This document shows positions 1-9,081 of a DNA stretch of 64,000 nucleotides, one piece after another. The DNA lies in NCBI RefSeq assembly GCF_000439085.1, contig NZ_AUUA01000001.1, positions 620,001-684,000 of the forward strand. Reading direction: 5' to 3'. Numbering within the stretch: position 1 is the first letter of the stretch; the number at the start of each line of letters is the position of its first letter. Below the pieces are notes generated by a model. The model ran no database searches, had not been told where the DNA came from, and was given only the letters and a program-made list of their open reading frames with translations. Source of the DNA: Leminorella grimontii ATCC 33999 = DSM 5078 (GTDB lineage Bacteria > Pseudomonadota > Gammaproteobacteria > Enterobacterales > Enterobacteriaceae). The position numbers and the translations under genes were made by a program.

Positions 1-2
1 AT

Positions 3-3000
3 TTAGGCGGCGGTTGGTTGACGATGCTTAACGGCGGTTCTTCTTCCGGCGCTCTGAGCGGCAGCGGGCAGATAACCGTCAGCGGCGGAACGCTGACCGT
101 AAACAATGCCAATGCGGGCTTGAGCGCCACGACGACCGTTGACGCAGGCGCTATCGCGCTGTTGAAAGACGTCGCAGCGCTGGGAACCGGCGGCGTTGTG
201 GCTAACGGCGCAGTGACGCTGAATAACGCCAGCGGCGCGTTCACTAACGCGCTTTCCGGCAGCGGAACGTTGGAAAGTCAAAACGGCAGCGGCGTGACGC
301 TTATCGGCAACAACGCGGGCTTTAGCGGCGAAATGCGAATTGATGGCCTTTCCTCGCTAACGGTAAACGAAGGTAAAAACGTAGGAGCCGCCAGCGCTAT
401 TCAGAATGCAGGGCGCTTTATCGTGAATAACGCAGCCGATATGACGCTGCCTACGTTGGTTAACGGCGTTGGTTCGCTGGTAAAAAACGGCGCCGGTACG
501 CTGACGCTCTCCGGCAGTAATACCTATAGCGGCGATACGCTGATTCAACAGGGCAACGTGGCCATTTCCCAAAGTGCGAACCTGGGGGATGGGTCCTCAA
601 CCAACCGCGTGGTGCTCGACGGCGGCCATTTACAAATCACCGCAAATACGACTTCAGGGCGCGACGTTACGCTAGCGAAAAGCGGTAGCGTAATTGTTGA
701 TAGCGGCGTAACCGCAACGCTGAACGGCTGGAATGACGGAGGCAATGCGGCGCTCGCCATCACCAAAGCGGGCGATGGAATTCTCATCTGGAACGGTGAT
801 AACAGCGCCAACGCGGCAGCGGTCAACGTGACCGGCGGCGTCTTGCAGGTCGAGGCGTTGGAGAATTTAGCCAGCGCGACCGGGGTAGTTAATTTATTGT
901 CCGGCAGCGCGCTGTCGGTATTAAAAACCGGCGCGACGGCGGACAACCTGCATTTTACTCGCCAGCTTCAGGGCAGCGGCGAATTGCGCATCAATCTGGG
1001 CGACAGCGATAAGGCGTTTACCTTTGACGCCAGCGCCGGTGGCGGTGACTTTAGCGGTACGTTGACCATGAACGACGGGCACTTCATTCTGGATACTCAG
1101 GCCGACAGCGTGATGAGTAATGCAACGCTAGCTCTGAACGGCGGGGCCGGTAAGCTGGGCAGCATGAAGTTACAGGGTAACCATTTAATGGCAGGCCTAA
1201 CGCTCAACGGCGGTCGTTTGGAAGTTGACTTCCGCGCGGCGGACCATCGTCCCGACGGCTTCCTGACGGTAGACCGATTGGATGCTTCCGGCGGCGGCTC
1301 CTTGGCCATTACCACACCGGCAAACCTGCCGAACCCGTTACCGGTGACCGGCGCGTCGCTGTTCGATCAGGACGACGGCGTCTATGACCAAATCGTCGCC
1401 GCTGCGTTGGTAAACGGCAGCGGCAGCCAGATCTCACTGGTTAAAGCGGACGGCTCGCCCGTTGGTTTGGACACCATCGTCGGCCTTATTCAAAGCGGCG
1501 TAACTGCAGGTAACGCGCACTATGGTTACTTCGGCGCAGTGAGAGACGATGGTCTGTATTTGGGCTATGGCCTAACACAGCTGGACGCTTTCGCTAACCA
1601 GTCCATCATTTTGGATAATACCAACGCCGTGGATAACGCCCTGGGCGCCAGGCTAACGGGAGACGGCGGATTTACCGTTAACGCAGCGGGAACCGTACGC
1701 ATCGGCAACGCTGCCAGCGACTACAGGGGGACGACCCTCGTCAATCTGGGCAGCGTGGTTCTGATTACCGACAACGCCTTCGGCCAAACGTCCGAGTTGC
1801 TGATGCAGGCCAATGTCGGCGTCGACCTTAACGGCAATGCCCAGACGGTAGGCTCGCTCAATAGCCAAAGCGGCAGCCTGTTGAACCTCAACGGCGGCGA
1901 GCTGACGGTTAATCAGGGAGGAATGACAAACGGGCAGATGGTCGGTCAGGGAACTCTGAATTTGACCGGCGGGGTACTGAACGTAACGCAAAATAATGCC
2001 GGTCTTAACGCGCAGGTGAACGTTGACGCGGGCGCAACCGCTCGGCTGATTCAGGCTCAGGGCCTGGGGCTGAGCGCTATAAATCTTGAAGGGCTGCTGG
2101 ACCTGGACGGCGCAGGCGGATCGCTAAACAATGCGCTGAGAGGCAGTGGGCACGTTGCGCTAAACAATGCAGCTAACGTAACCCTGACGGCGGATAACGC
2201 CGGTTTCAACGGCCTGTTCACGACCGATGTCGGTTCAACGCTAGCGGCGTCGGAGAAAAGGCAGCTGGGTTCAGCCTCCGTAAATAACGACGGTACGCTG
2301 ATTTTGAACGCCGGTGGACACTGGGAGCTTGAGAACGACATTCAGGGAACCGGTACGTTGGTCAAACGCGGTTTTGGCACGGTGCAGATTGACGGTAGCA
2401 ACGTCACAGTCGGCCAGACCAGAGTTGAAAACGGCCTGCTGCTGATCGGCAGCGAGCCAGGTTCGACGGCGAATCTGGTCAGCGACGTCTTTATCGATAC
2501 GCAGGGCATTGTCGGCGGCTACGGCACGGTGACCGGCGAGGTAGAGAACAAAGGCAGCATCTCGGTTGGACGTGCGCAAAGCGGCAGCGAGTACGGTGGA
2601 TTCACCATTGACGGCGATTACGTCGGCAGCGGTGGTAAAGTGGTGTTTTATACCCAACTCGCCGGGGACGGCTCTTCCACCGACCGGTTGACGATCGCGG
2701 GCGATACCCGCGGTCTCACCGACGTGGTCGTTCTTAACGCTAACGGGGCAGGGGAAAAGACGGAAAACGGCATTAGGCTTATCGAGGTCGGCGGTAACTC
2801 TGACGGCGTATTCAAGCTAAGCGGACGCGCCGTGGCCGGAGCCTATGAATACTTTCTGTATCAGGGCGGCGCAGCGACACCGGACGACGGCGACTGGTAT
2901 CTTCGTTCAGAGATCTACTCACCGACGCCGGATCCCAGCGTATATCGCCCGGAGGGGGCTGGCTATATGGCCAACATGGCGGCTGCGGGTAAACTGTTTA

Positions 3001-3881
3001 GCCTGCGGCTGGAAGATCGTGAGGGCCGAGCGGAAAACTCCAGCATGTGGCTGCGCCAAGTCGGCTCCCGAACCAAGCACCGTGACACGTCAGGCCAGCT
3101 GCATACGGCGACCAACAGCTATGTGGTTCAGGGCGGCGGTGAGATTTGGGGTACGGATTTTGGCGATGCGGATCGCATAGGGCTGGGCGTTATGCTGGCC
3201 TACGGTAAGGCAAACAGCAAGGTTCGCTCAACTCAAACGCATTATCACGCCAAGAGTTCGATTGACGGCTACAGTGCAGGGCTGTATGGCTCGTGGTATC
3301 AGGATGCCACCACGTTGAACGGCCTCTACGTCGACAGCTGGGCGCAGTACAGCTGGCTGGACGCCGAGGTTAACGGCGAAGGCATGGCAAAAGAGTCGTA
3401 TAACATGAAAGGCTATTCCGCCTCTTTGGAAGCGGGCTATCGCATGTCGGTTTACCAGAGCGCTAACGGAGAAGTCTTCCTGACGCCGCAGGGGCAGGTC
3501 ACCTGGAACGGCATTAGGCCTGACGATCATTGGGAATCTAACGGTAAAGCCTATGTTACTGGTTCAGGTAAAAATAACGTTCAGACCCGGCTGGGAATGA
3601 AGCTTTCTCGCGACGGCGTCAACGATGCGGATAAGGGAGCTGATAAACTGTTTACCGCTTATGCCGAAGCTAACTGGCTGTATAACAGCGAACAGGCGGG
3701 CGCGGTGATGGACGGCGTGAAAATAAAGCAGGCCGGAAGTCGAAACGTCGGCGAGCTGAAGCTGGGCGCGGAAGGCAAGCTCAACGGCGGCCTGAACCTG
3801 TGGAGCAACGTCAGCCAACAGCTCGGCGACAAAGGCTATAGCGATACGTCGGTTACGCTGGGGATCAAGTACAGTTTCTAA
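3..3881 (+). CDS. Type Va autotransporter 1, 5'-truncated by the window start
   Basis: The reading frame is open from base 3, so the true start and signal peptide lie before the window; 1292 residues are visible. The passenger is rich in Gly, Asn, Ala and Thr and contains autotransporter-associated beta-strand repeats (for example GAGTLTLSGSNTYSG near residue 165), which predict a right-handed beta-helix on the cell surface. A conserved junction segment (DYVGSGGKVVFYTQLAGD, then GAYEYFLYQGG) leads to a short Pro-containing linker. The beta-barrel begins around MWLRQVGSRTKHRDTSGQ, about 1012 residues in, and ends in IKYSF, the expected BamA-recognised terminal aromatic residue. The junction and barrel closely match autotransporters 2 and 3 in this window while the passengers differ. 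The ligand cannot be predicted; adhesin or autoaggregation factor is an inference from the family. Confidence 0.93.
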   Translation, partial: LGGGWLTMLNGGSSSGALSGSGQITVSGGTLTVNNANAGLSATTTVDAGAIALLKDVAALGTGGVVANGAVTLNNASGAFTNALSGSGTLESQNGSGVTLIGNNAGFSGEMRIDGLSSLTVNEGKNVGAASAIQNAGRFIVNNAADMTLPTLVNGVGSLVKNGAGTLTLSGSNTYSGDTLIQQGNVAISQSANLGDGSSTNRVVLDGGHLQITANTTSGRDVTLAKSGSVIVDSGVTATLNGWNDGGNAALAITKAGDGILIWNGDNSANAAAVNVTGGVLQVEALENLASATGVVNLLSGSALSVLKTGATADNLHFTRQLQGSGELRINLGDSDKAFTFDASAGGGDFSGTLTMNDGHFILDTQADSVMSNATLALNGGAGKLGSMKLQGNHLMAGLTLNGGRLEVDFRAADHRPDGFLTVDRLDASGGGSLAITTPANLPNPLPVTGASLFDQDDGVYDQIVAAALVNGSGSQISLVKADGSPVGLDTIVGLIQSGVTAGNAHYGYFGAVRDDGLYLGYGLTQLDAFANQSIILDNTNAVDNALGARLTGDGGFTVNAAGTVRIGNAASDYRGTTLVNLGSVVLITDNAFGQTSELLMQANVGVDLNGNAQTVGSLNSQSGSLLNLNGGELTVNQGGMTNGQMVGQGTLNLTGGVLNVTQNNAGLNAQVNVDAGATARLIQAQGLGLSAINLEGLLDLDGAGGSLNNALRGSGHVALNNAANVTLTADNAGFNGLFTTDVGSTLAASEKRQLGSASVNNDGTLILNAGGHWELENDIQGTGTLVKRGFGTVQIDGSNVTVGQTRVENGLLLIGSEPGSTANLVSDVFIDTQGIVGGYGTVTGEVENKGSISVGRAQSGSEYGGFTIDGDYVGSGGKVVFYTQLAGDGSSTDRLTIAGDTRGLTDVVVLNANGAGEKTENGIRLIEVGGNSDGVFKLSGRAVAGAYEYFLYQGGAATPDDGDWYLRSEIYSPTPDPSVYRPEGAGYMANMAAAGKLFSLRLEDREGRAENSSMWLRQVGSRTKHRDTSGQLHTATNSYVVQGGGEIWGTDFGDADRIGLGVMLAYGKANSKVRSTQTHYHAKSSIDGYSAGLYGSWYQDATTLNGLYVDSWAQYSWLDAEVNGEGMAKESYNMKGYSASLEAGYRMSVYQSANGEVFLTPQGQVTWNGIRPDDHWESNGKAYVTGSGKNNVQTRLGMKLSRDGVNDADKGADKLFTAYAEANWLYNSEQAGAVMDGVKIKQAGSRNVGELKLGAEGKLNGGLNLWSNVSQQLGDKGYSDTSVTLGIKYSF

Positions 3882-3912
3882 GCGACGGCGTTTACGTTAG
3901 ACTACGCGAATA

Positions 3913-3946
3913 CGGGCCGGTGGTACAAACTACCGGCCCGATTTTA
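3913..3946 (+). terminator. Rho-independent terminator after autotransporter 1
   Basis: A 9-bp perfect GC-rich stem (CGGGCCGGT at 3913-3921 pairing with ACCGGCCCG at 3932-3940) is followed by ATTTTAT, 32 bases after the autotransporter stop codon. Confidence 0.8.
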
Positions 3947-3978
3947 TCGTCTAAATACTATAAGAGATATTGTCATCA

Positions 3979-4323
3979 ATGACGGAAGAAGCAAACGCGC
4001 AGCACAGCGTTCCCGGCAGGACGCAAATTACAGAACTGCTGGCGGAGTACCACACCGTTAAGGGTTCGCTGCGTAAAATTATTATCGTATTTTTCTTAAG
4101 CGTCGCCATTGACGCCTACCTGATACTGGTCAACAGCGTGCTGGATATTCCCATGCTGGTTTTTACCCTCATTATGGGCGGCTACGTTCTGCTGCTTAAT
4201 CACAGAAAAAAGGCGTTCGAAAGGCGCTTGGACTCCGTCTGCCTTCGCCTGTTTGAGCGCTGCTTTAATACGTCGGGAGCGATGCTGAACGACTATCTGC
4301 GTGAAGAAGAGGGCGCGGAGTAA
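3979..4323 (+). CDS. Small inner-membrane protein of unknown function
   Basis: 114 residues from the ATG at 3979; a TTG at 3970 in the same frame is a weaker start because the only purine-rich stretch (AAGAGA near 3962) then sits too close. Two hydrophobic segments, roughly residues 37-55 (FFLSVAIDAYLILVN region) and 57-75 (MLVFTLIMGGYVLLL), are separated by a short turn, giving a hairpin in the membrane with charged N- and C-terminal tails in the cytoplasm. The C-terminal tail has two cysteines and ends in an acidic stretch (REEEGAE). I do not recognise a family. It lies alone between the autotransporter terminator and a convergent gene, so context gives no function. Confidence 0.7.
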   Translation: MTEEANAQHSVPGRTQITELLAEYHTVKGSLRKIIIVFFLSVAIDAYLILVNSVLDIPMLVFTLIMGGYVLLLNHRKKAFERRLDSVCLRLFERCFNTSGAMLNDYLREEEGAE

Positions 4324-4350
4324 AGCGCCGCGCCGCGTTTTTACGTCTGG

Positions 4351-5052
4351 CTAAAAGTCGCGCGATTCGCGCTCTATGAGTTCCGCCAGCTCGCCGTTTT
4401 GCAACCAGCGCTCAATCAAGGCGCTGACGCGAGCAAAAAGCTCCGGCTTGGCGCGAGGAACGCAAACCGCCTGGCGAATGGTGGTGAAGCTGTCCGGCAG
4501 GACGACAAAGTCCGGGTTGAGCTTGGCGGCGCGAACGAGAGGTTGCCTGATGCCCGCCGCCATGTCGCCTTCACCCGCCAGGAAGCGGTCGATGGCCTCC
4601 TGTGAGGAAACGCAGCGGTTTAGCGTGGCGTTTTTTAAATAGCGGGTTAGGAAAAGATCGTAGGCAGCGCCCTTGCCAACGTTAATCACCACGTCGGATT
4701 TGTCCATTTCTTCAACGCTTTTCCAGCCCGCGCTGCGAAGAACCAGGCAGGTGCCCTCAATCGTGATATAGGGCGTTGTAAACGCCAGCTGTTCTTCTCG
4801 CTTGGGGTCAACGGCTAAAAATGCGATATCCCACAGGTTAGCGGCACTGTCGTCGACCACGCTGCCGGCGGTGGGATAGGGGTGAAATCGCGGCGTGAGC
4901 CCAAGCTCGTTGGCAATTTTTCTGGCCAGAGAAACGCTGATCCCACCCGGCTCTTTTTGTCCGTCTTCCTGATAGGCCAGCACCGGATTACCCAGATTTA
5001 TCGCAAAGCCCAGCCCGCTGGCTTGGGCAAGCTCATTACTTATTCCCGACAT
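4351..5052 (-). CDS. Family 3 solute-binding-like protein without a signal peptide
   Basis: 233 residues with the fold signature of amino-acid ABC transporter binding proteins (SBP_bac_3): an N-terminal segment GFAINLGNPVLAYQ, then ISVSLARKIANELGL, then DIAFLAVDPKREEQLAFTTPY, and a C-terminal half with GEGDMAAGIRQPLVRA. Such proteins are normally periplasmic, but this one starts MSGISNELAQASGLG with no hydrophobic leader, and the start is well supported by an AGGGAAA ribosome site upstream. No permease or ATPase gene is adjacent. It is therefore either a cytosolic ligand-binding protein or one that works outside a standard ABC system. The domain is clear; substrate and role are not. Confidence 0.8.
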   Translation of the reverse strand: MSGISNELAQASGLGFAINLGNPVLAYQEDGQKEPGGISVSLARKIANELGLTPRFHPYPTAGSVVDDSAANLWDIAFLAVDPKREEQLAFTTPYITIEGTCLVLRSAGWKSVEEMDKSDVVINVGKGAAYDLFLTRYLKNATLNRCVSSQEAIDRFLAGEGDMAAGIRQPLVRAAKLNPDFVVLPDSFTTIRQAVCVPRAKPELFARVSALIERWLQNGELAELIERESRDF

Positions 5053-5198
5053 ATATTTTCCCTGAAATCAATTTGTTGAAAGCGTTCAGATTACCACTGA
5101 ACGTGGAGTAGGAAAGTTGTCACAGGTCACAGTAACGGAGGTTAACGGTGCTGTCCGCATAGCGCAGGCCTGACGCCATTTTTGAAGATCGGACGCAT

Positions 5199-5231
5199 AA
5201 ATTATCGGGCCGGTGTGGCCCGGCGTAATTT
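5199..5231 (-). terminator. Possible terminator of the flavin reductase gene
   Basis: Interrupted inverted repeat (AAATTA, CGGGCC, then GGCCCG, TAATTT) just downstream of the minus-strand gene ending at 5234; read on the minus strand it is followed by ATGCG rather than a clean T tract, so termination is only plausible. Confidence 0.4.
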
Positions 5232-5233
5232 GC

Positions 5234-5815
5234 CTATAGCGGCTTGGCCGTAATAATGCGGCCCGCGCTGACGAAGCCGCCGCCGCCGAGGTGGTGGAGC
5301 GTAAACAGCGTAGGATCGGCGGAGTCAAACAGCCAGCGACCGCGGTTGAAAATGCGTTCATCGGCCGATGCGGAAATCACTTCGCCAAACAGCGTGTCGT
5401 ACTTTTGCTGAGCGCCGACCTCCGGCAGAAGGCGACACTCCAACCAAGCGGAACAGCCTTCTTCAAGCAGCGGCACGCTTAGCGTTTGCGAATCCCGATA
5501 TGGAATAGAAAAACGGCTGAATTTGTCTTCCTCGCGCCCCGATACGCTGCCGACCGCATAGGTAAGATCCGCGCTGGCTGCGGTTGGAATGCAGATGCCG
5601 AAAGCGCCGCTGGCTTCGATAAGCTCCCGCGTCCAGGCGCTCTTATCAATAACGATGGCCACTCGGGGCGGTGCGAATTCTACCGGCGTCGACCAGGCGG
5701 CCGCCATCACGTTTCTCTTTTGCGATAGGGGATCTCGGCTAGTGATAAGCACCGTTGGGCCGTGGTTTAGCAAACGGCTGGCGTGCTTTAAGTCAACGGG
5801 ACGAAAGTGGGACAT
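5234..5815 (-). CDS. Flavin reductase family protein (FMN-binding split barrel)
   Basis: 193 residues matching the flavin-reductase-like split-barrel family. The N-terminal part (GPTVLITSRDP, then NVMAAAWSTPVEFAPPRVAI) corresponds to the FMN-phosphate binding strand and loop, and the region FGICIPTA, then VGSVSGREEDKFSRFSI is typical of the family. These enzymes bind FMN and reduce it or pass electrons from NAD(P)H to a partner oxygenase or acceptor; the partner is not evident here. The start at 5815 (MSHFRPVDL) fits homologue length. The gene is a single unit, divergent from the Sel1-repeat gene, with about 170 bp of shared upstream DNA. Confidence 0.85.
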   Translation of the reverse strand: MSHFRPVDLKHASRLLNHGPTVLITSRDPLSQKRNVMAAAWSTPVEFAPPRVAIVIDKSAWTRELIEASGAFGICIPTAASADLTYAVGSVSGREEDKFSRFSIPYRDSQTLSVPLLEEGCSAWLECRLLPEVGAQQKYDTLFGEVISASADERIFNRGRWLFDSADPTLFTLHHLGGGGFVSAGRIITAKPL

Positions 5816-5984
5816 GGCTTTTCCTTATCGATGGCGCTAAAGCGGTAGAAACTAAAAAAGCGGATCGCTTCATCATATCCACAGGTCGTGAAAATAACCA
5901 GCGCACTCAATTGGCTGTATCGTTCTCTTATACTGCTGCGCTACACTACGGCGATAGCGGATCTCAAAATAAAAGGAATTATTG

Positions 5985-7133
5985 TTGAAATTCATTACCC
6001 GATTTTTTTCCCGCAGAGAGTCTCCCGATAGCGCTGAAGAACGGTTCCTGTTGGCTAAACGCCTTGAGGCTCAGCAAGATTTTGTTCAGGCTTTTTTCTG
6101 GTATGAAAAAGCCGCGTCGCAAGGGCACACCAACGCGCAAAATAACCTGGGGCTGCTTTATGAACGGGGTAAGGGCGTCGCGCCCGATAGCCAAAGGGCG
6201 ATGTCGCTTTATCGCCGCGCGGCGGAGCTTGGCAACGCAAAGGCACAGCACAACCTTGGCCGGATGTATCATACGGGAGAGGCGGTCGAGCGGGACTATC
6301 CGCAGGCGCTCTTCTGGTACCTTGAGGCGGTTGAAAACGACGGCGTCGCCCATTCGCTGTTCGCCCTAGGATCGCTATATTACGCCGAAGACTTTCCCCA
6401 AAGAGATTTGGCCAAAGCCGTGGAATACTGGCGTCAGTCGGCGTTAAAGAACCTGAGTGAAGGACAGTTCCGGCTGGGGTATGAGTATCATCAGGGCGGC
6501 GGCGTCGAAATTGACCTGTGTCAGGCCGTCTACTGGTATCAGTTGGCCGCCGAGCAAGACCATCCCTCCGCCTTATTCAACCTGGCCCATATGTATTACT
6601 CTGGTGAAGCCGGTAGAGAAGATCCCGAACGAGGGCTTTCCTACCTTCGGCGCTCTGCCGAGCTGGGCTGTCTTTTAGCCCAGCTTGACCTGAGCGACAG
6701 GTATATGCACGGAGATGGCGCAGGAAAGGATCTCGCAGAAGCCCTTCGCTGGTGTGAAACGGCGGCGGAACAGGGCAGCCCAGAGGCTCAATACAATCTC
6801 GTCATATTTTATTTAAAAAGCGGTGATGCGGCGCAGCGCAAAAGGGCATTCGATATTCTTCACACGCTCGCGGCTCAAAGCGTCGCCAATGCCCAGTTTT
6901 TGCTTGGCGCTCTCTATCAGGAAGGCGAGCTGATTAATCCGGAACCTGAGCTTGCCATTTACTGGTATACCAAAGCGGCTGAACTTGGGCACAGAGGCGC
7001 TCAGCAAAGCCTGATCGCCGCGCAAAATATGGATATCCGCCTTGACCGCTATGCGCCAGACATAACCATGCGGCCCGAAAGCTTACCCTACGGTCAGACA
7101 TTTATTTCACCCGACGGGAAATACGTTAATTAA
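5985..7133 (+). CDS. Sel1-like repeat (SLR/TPR-type) protein
   Basis: About 382 residues consisting almost wholly of Sel1-like repeats of roughly 36 residues, each with the A-x-x-x-L-G-x-x-Y / A-x-x-W-Y-x-x-A-A pattern (for example AQNNLGLLYERGKGV, AQHNLGRMYHTGEAV, ALFNLAHMYYSGEAG). At least eight repeats can be counted between residues 20 and 345. There is no signal peptide, so it is likely cytoplasmic. The start is a TTG: tandem TTG codons lie at 5982 and 5985, and the AAAAGGAA ribosome site at 5971-5978 favours the second. SLR proteins act as protein-interaction scaffolds, and some serve as immunity proteins; the WapI-like gene directly behind it is consistent with that but does not prove it. 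Confidence 0.88.
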   Translation: MKFITRFFSRRESPDSAEERFLLAKRLEAQQDFVQAFFWYEKAASQGHTNAQNNLGLLYERGKGVAPDSQRAMSLYRRAAELGNAKAQHNLGRMYHTGEAVERDYPQALFWYLEAVENDGVAHSLFALGSLYYAEDFPQRDLAKAVEYWRQSALKNLSEGQFRLGYEYHQGGGVEIDLCQAVYWYQLAAEQDHPSALFNLAHMYYSGEAGREDPERGLSYLRRSAELGCLLAQLDLSDRYMHGDGAGKDLAEALRWCETAAEQGSPEAQYNLVIFYLKSGDAAQRKRAFDILHTLAAQSVANAQFLLGALYQEGELINPEPELAIYWYTKAAELGHRGAQQSLIAAQNMDIRLDRYAPDITMRPESLPYGQTFISPDGKYVN

Positions 7134-7185
7134 TATTCTTGCACTGACAAATATCGAAGGAACGGTAAGCCTGACGCTAGACGTC

Positions 7186-7614
7186 GTGGGCTATCAGTTC
7201 CCCGCCGACGAAGAAGACAACTGGTGTTTATTAAAAGTAGGCGTCGTACAGGGGCGCGATCGGTTTGATAAAGTCGATCCTTCGCTAGAAACGGGGGATC
7301 TGATTCGCCTCTATAATTGGTTTCTTGCACTGTCGGAAAGAAAGCTGCCGTCTTCTGCGCGATTGAACTTTGTTGAACCCTGTTTGGAATTGGAATATGT
7401 GTCCTACAAAGGTGACAATGTCACCATAGCCGTTGAGCTTGGGTGCGAAATTAAGCCTCCTTTTACCCTAAAGCGCGCTTACACCCGCTATTATGGATCA
7501 TCTGGAGATAAGCGCTGGAAGCTGTTTTTTAATCTAAACGCAAAGGCTTTTTCAGCCATTTTGACCGAGTTAGAGGCGGCAATGGAGAAATATCCAACTC
7601 GCAAACATAGGTAG
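7186..7614 (+). CDS. WapI-like putative immunity protein, start uncertain
   Basis: 142 residues from the GTG at 7186. The protein resembles the WapI family, immunity partners of WapA/Rhs-type tRNase toxins: a GYQFPADEEDNWCLL segment at the N-terminus, a central FVEPCLELEY motif, then GCEIKPPF and a C-terminal LEAAMEKYP. The same frame is open upstream to within the preceding gene, and the translation NILALTNIEGTVSLTLDVVGYQFP looks like the natural N-terminal strand of this family, yet it contains no ATG, GTG or TTG. The real start may be a rare codon (ATT at 7129 behind GGGAAA, or CTG at 7171 behind GAAGGA), or translation may be coupled to the Sel1-repeat gene. No toxin gene is nearby. Family assignment is by pattern only. 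Confidence 0.55.
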   Translation: MGYQFPADEEDNWCLLKVGVVQGRDRFDKVDPSLETGDLIRLYNWFLALSERKLPSSARLNFVEPCLELEYVSYKGDNVTIAVELGCEIKPPFTLKRAYTRYYGSSGDKRWKLFFNLNAKAFSAILTELEAAMEKYPTRKHR

Positions 7615-7741
7615 CTATTCTCAAGTCATTTGTTGTATGGGCCGAGGCGTACGGCCATCAATAAACCTACTGCCAAAAACTGTCACAACCGCGCGTTAAG
7701 CTCTCATAAACCGTTTACATAAACACGTTATGGGAGGCTTT

Positions 7742-8491
7742 ATGGATTTTCACGGTAAAGTGGCGATCGTCACCGGAAGCACTAATGGCATTGGCGAGGC
7801 GGTGGCCGATTGCTTATATCAGCGAGGGGCCAGCGTCGTTATTGCATCAAGATCTAAACGTCTTGTTGAGAACAAAGCGAAATCCCTGTCTCCGGATGGC
7901 GAGAGAGTTCTGGGCATTCAGTGTGACGTGTCCGATCCGGCGCAGGTTGAACGACTAATTAACGATACGGTTAGCTATTTTGGCAGGCTCGATCTTGCGG
8001 TTAATAGTGCGGGCACGACGGGCGACCACGACAAAAGCCTGCCGGAGCAGACGATAGAAAATTGGGAAAGAGTGATAGCCACAACGCTGAGCGGCGTTTT
8101 TTACTGCATGAAATATGAGATACCGGAAATGCTGAAATCCGAAGGGGGCGTGATAGTTAACCTATCTGCAGTAAATGGATTTGTCGGTATTGCTGGATTG
8201 GCACCCTATACGGTAGCAAAACACGGCGTCATTGGCTTAACCCAAACCGCTGCGCTGGAATTCGCTGATAAAGGCATTCGAGTTAATGCCGTTGCTCCCG
8301 GCTATGTCGGCACGCCCAGAGTCAATGCGCTGCCGGAAAACGTTTTAAAAAGCTTTGCCGACAGCCACCCGATGAAAAGGTTGGCAAAAATGGAGGAGGT
8401 TGCCGAATTTATCATGTTCCTTCTGTCTGATAAGTCGGGATTCTGTACCGGGGGCATCTATCCCATTGACGGCGGATATCTGTCACAATAG
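7742..8491 (+). CDS. Short-chain dehydrogenase/reductase (classical SDR)
   Basis: 249 residues from the ATG at 7742, which has GGGAGG five bases upstream; an in-frame ATG at 7730 overlaps that ribosome site and is less likely. The Rossmann nucleotide-binding motif TGSTNGIG is at residues 11-18, a variant NSAG motif (usually NNAG) near residue 87, and the catalytic Ser in NLSAVNG with YTVAK near residue 155. The C-terminal [13 protein letters not shown] is the usual SDR end. The basic residue after strand 2 (SRSKR) suggests NADP(H) preference. It catalyses oxidation/reduction of an unknown alcohol or carbonyl substrate. The stop codon lies 38 bp before kptA, so both may be co-transcribed. Confidence 0.9.
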   Translation: MDFHGKVAIVTGSTNGIGEAVADCLYQRGASVVIASRSKRLVENKAKSLSPDGERVLGIQCDVSDPAQVERLINDTVSYFGRLDLAVNSAGTTGDHDKSLPEQTIENWERVIATTLSGVFYCMKYEIPEMLKSEGGVIVNLSAVNGFVGIAGLAPYTVAKHGVIGLTQTAALEFADKGIRVNAVAPGYVGTPRVNALPENVLKSFADSHPMKRLAKMEEVAEFIMFLLSDKSGFCTGGIYPIDGGYLSQ

Positions 8492-8529
8492 CGGCTTTGG
8501 CAAGCATGAAGAAAGAGGAACGGAAGATA

Positions 8530-9072
8530 ATGGAAAAGCAGCTAACGGAACTAAGCAAGTTTTTAAGCTTTGTGCTGCGCCATAAGCCTGAGGCTATTGG
8601 TATGACGCTGGATTCGGAAGGCTGGGCGGATGTTGATACGCTCATTGAGCGCGCAAAGACATCCGGAAAAACCTTAACGCCATCCCTTATTGCGACGGTT
8701 GTAGAAACTAACGCTAAAAAGCGGTTTAGCCTTTCCGACGACGGCAAGCGCATCCGCGCCGCTCAGGGGCATTCAACGGAGCAGGTGTCTATTGCCTATG
8801 AAGAAAAGACGCCGCCTGAATTTCTGTTCCACGGTACCGCCAGCCGCTTTCTCGACTCGATAAAGGAACAGGGGCTTGTTCCTGGTTCGAGGCACTATGT
8901 GCACCTTTCCGACTGCAAAGAAACCGCCGTAGCGGTAGGGCGCCGACACGGTTCGCCAGTCGTGCTGACGGTCAGAGCCGGAGAAATGCATAAGCAAGGG
9001 CTGAAGTTTTATCAAGCCGACAATGGCGTGTGGCTGACGCCGTTTGTTGCAGTGGCGTTTTTGGAACCATAG
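8530..9072 (+). CDS. kptA: RNA 2'-phosphotransferase KptA/Tpt1
   Basis: 180 residues from the ATG at 8530 (upstream purines AGAGGAACGGAAG); in-frame TTG 8497 and ATG 8506 would add an unconserved leader. The N-terminus ([18 protein letters not shown]) is the winged-helix half of KptA, and the C-terminal half has the ADP-ribosyl-transferase-like motifs LFHGTA and GSRHYVHLS, with the conserved Arg-His pairs in place. The family transfers an internal 2'-phosphate from RNA to NAD+, giving ADP-ribose 1'',2''-cyclic phosphate. In eukaryotes this finishes tRNA splicing; the bacterial role is not settled and RNA repair has been proposed. The next gene, 9 bp downstream, encodes an ATP-grasp protein. 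Confidence 0.95.
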   Translation: MEKQLTELSKFLSFVLRHKPEAIGMTLDSEGWADVDTLIERAKTSGKTLTPSLIATVVETNAKKRFSLSDDGKRIRAAQGHSTEQVSIAYEEKTPPEFLFHGTASRFLDSIKEQGLVPGSRHYVHLSDCKETAVAVGRRHGSPVVLTVRAGEMHKQGLKFYQADNGVWLTPFVAVAFLEP

Positions 9073-9081
9073 GGAAGAAAA

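Noticed and set aside
5086..5361. Minus-strand frame overlapping the end of the flavin reductase gene
   Set aside because: It overlaps the clear reductase gene out of frame and has no family or ribosome-site support.
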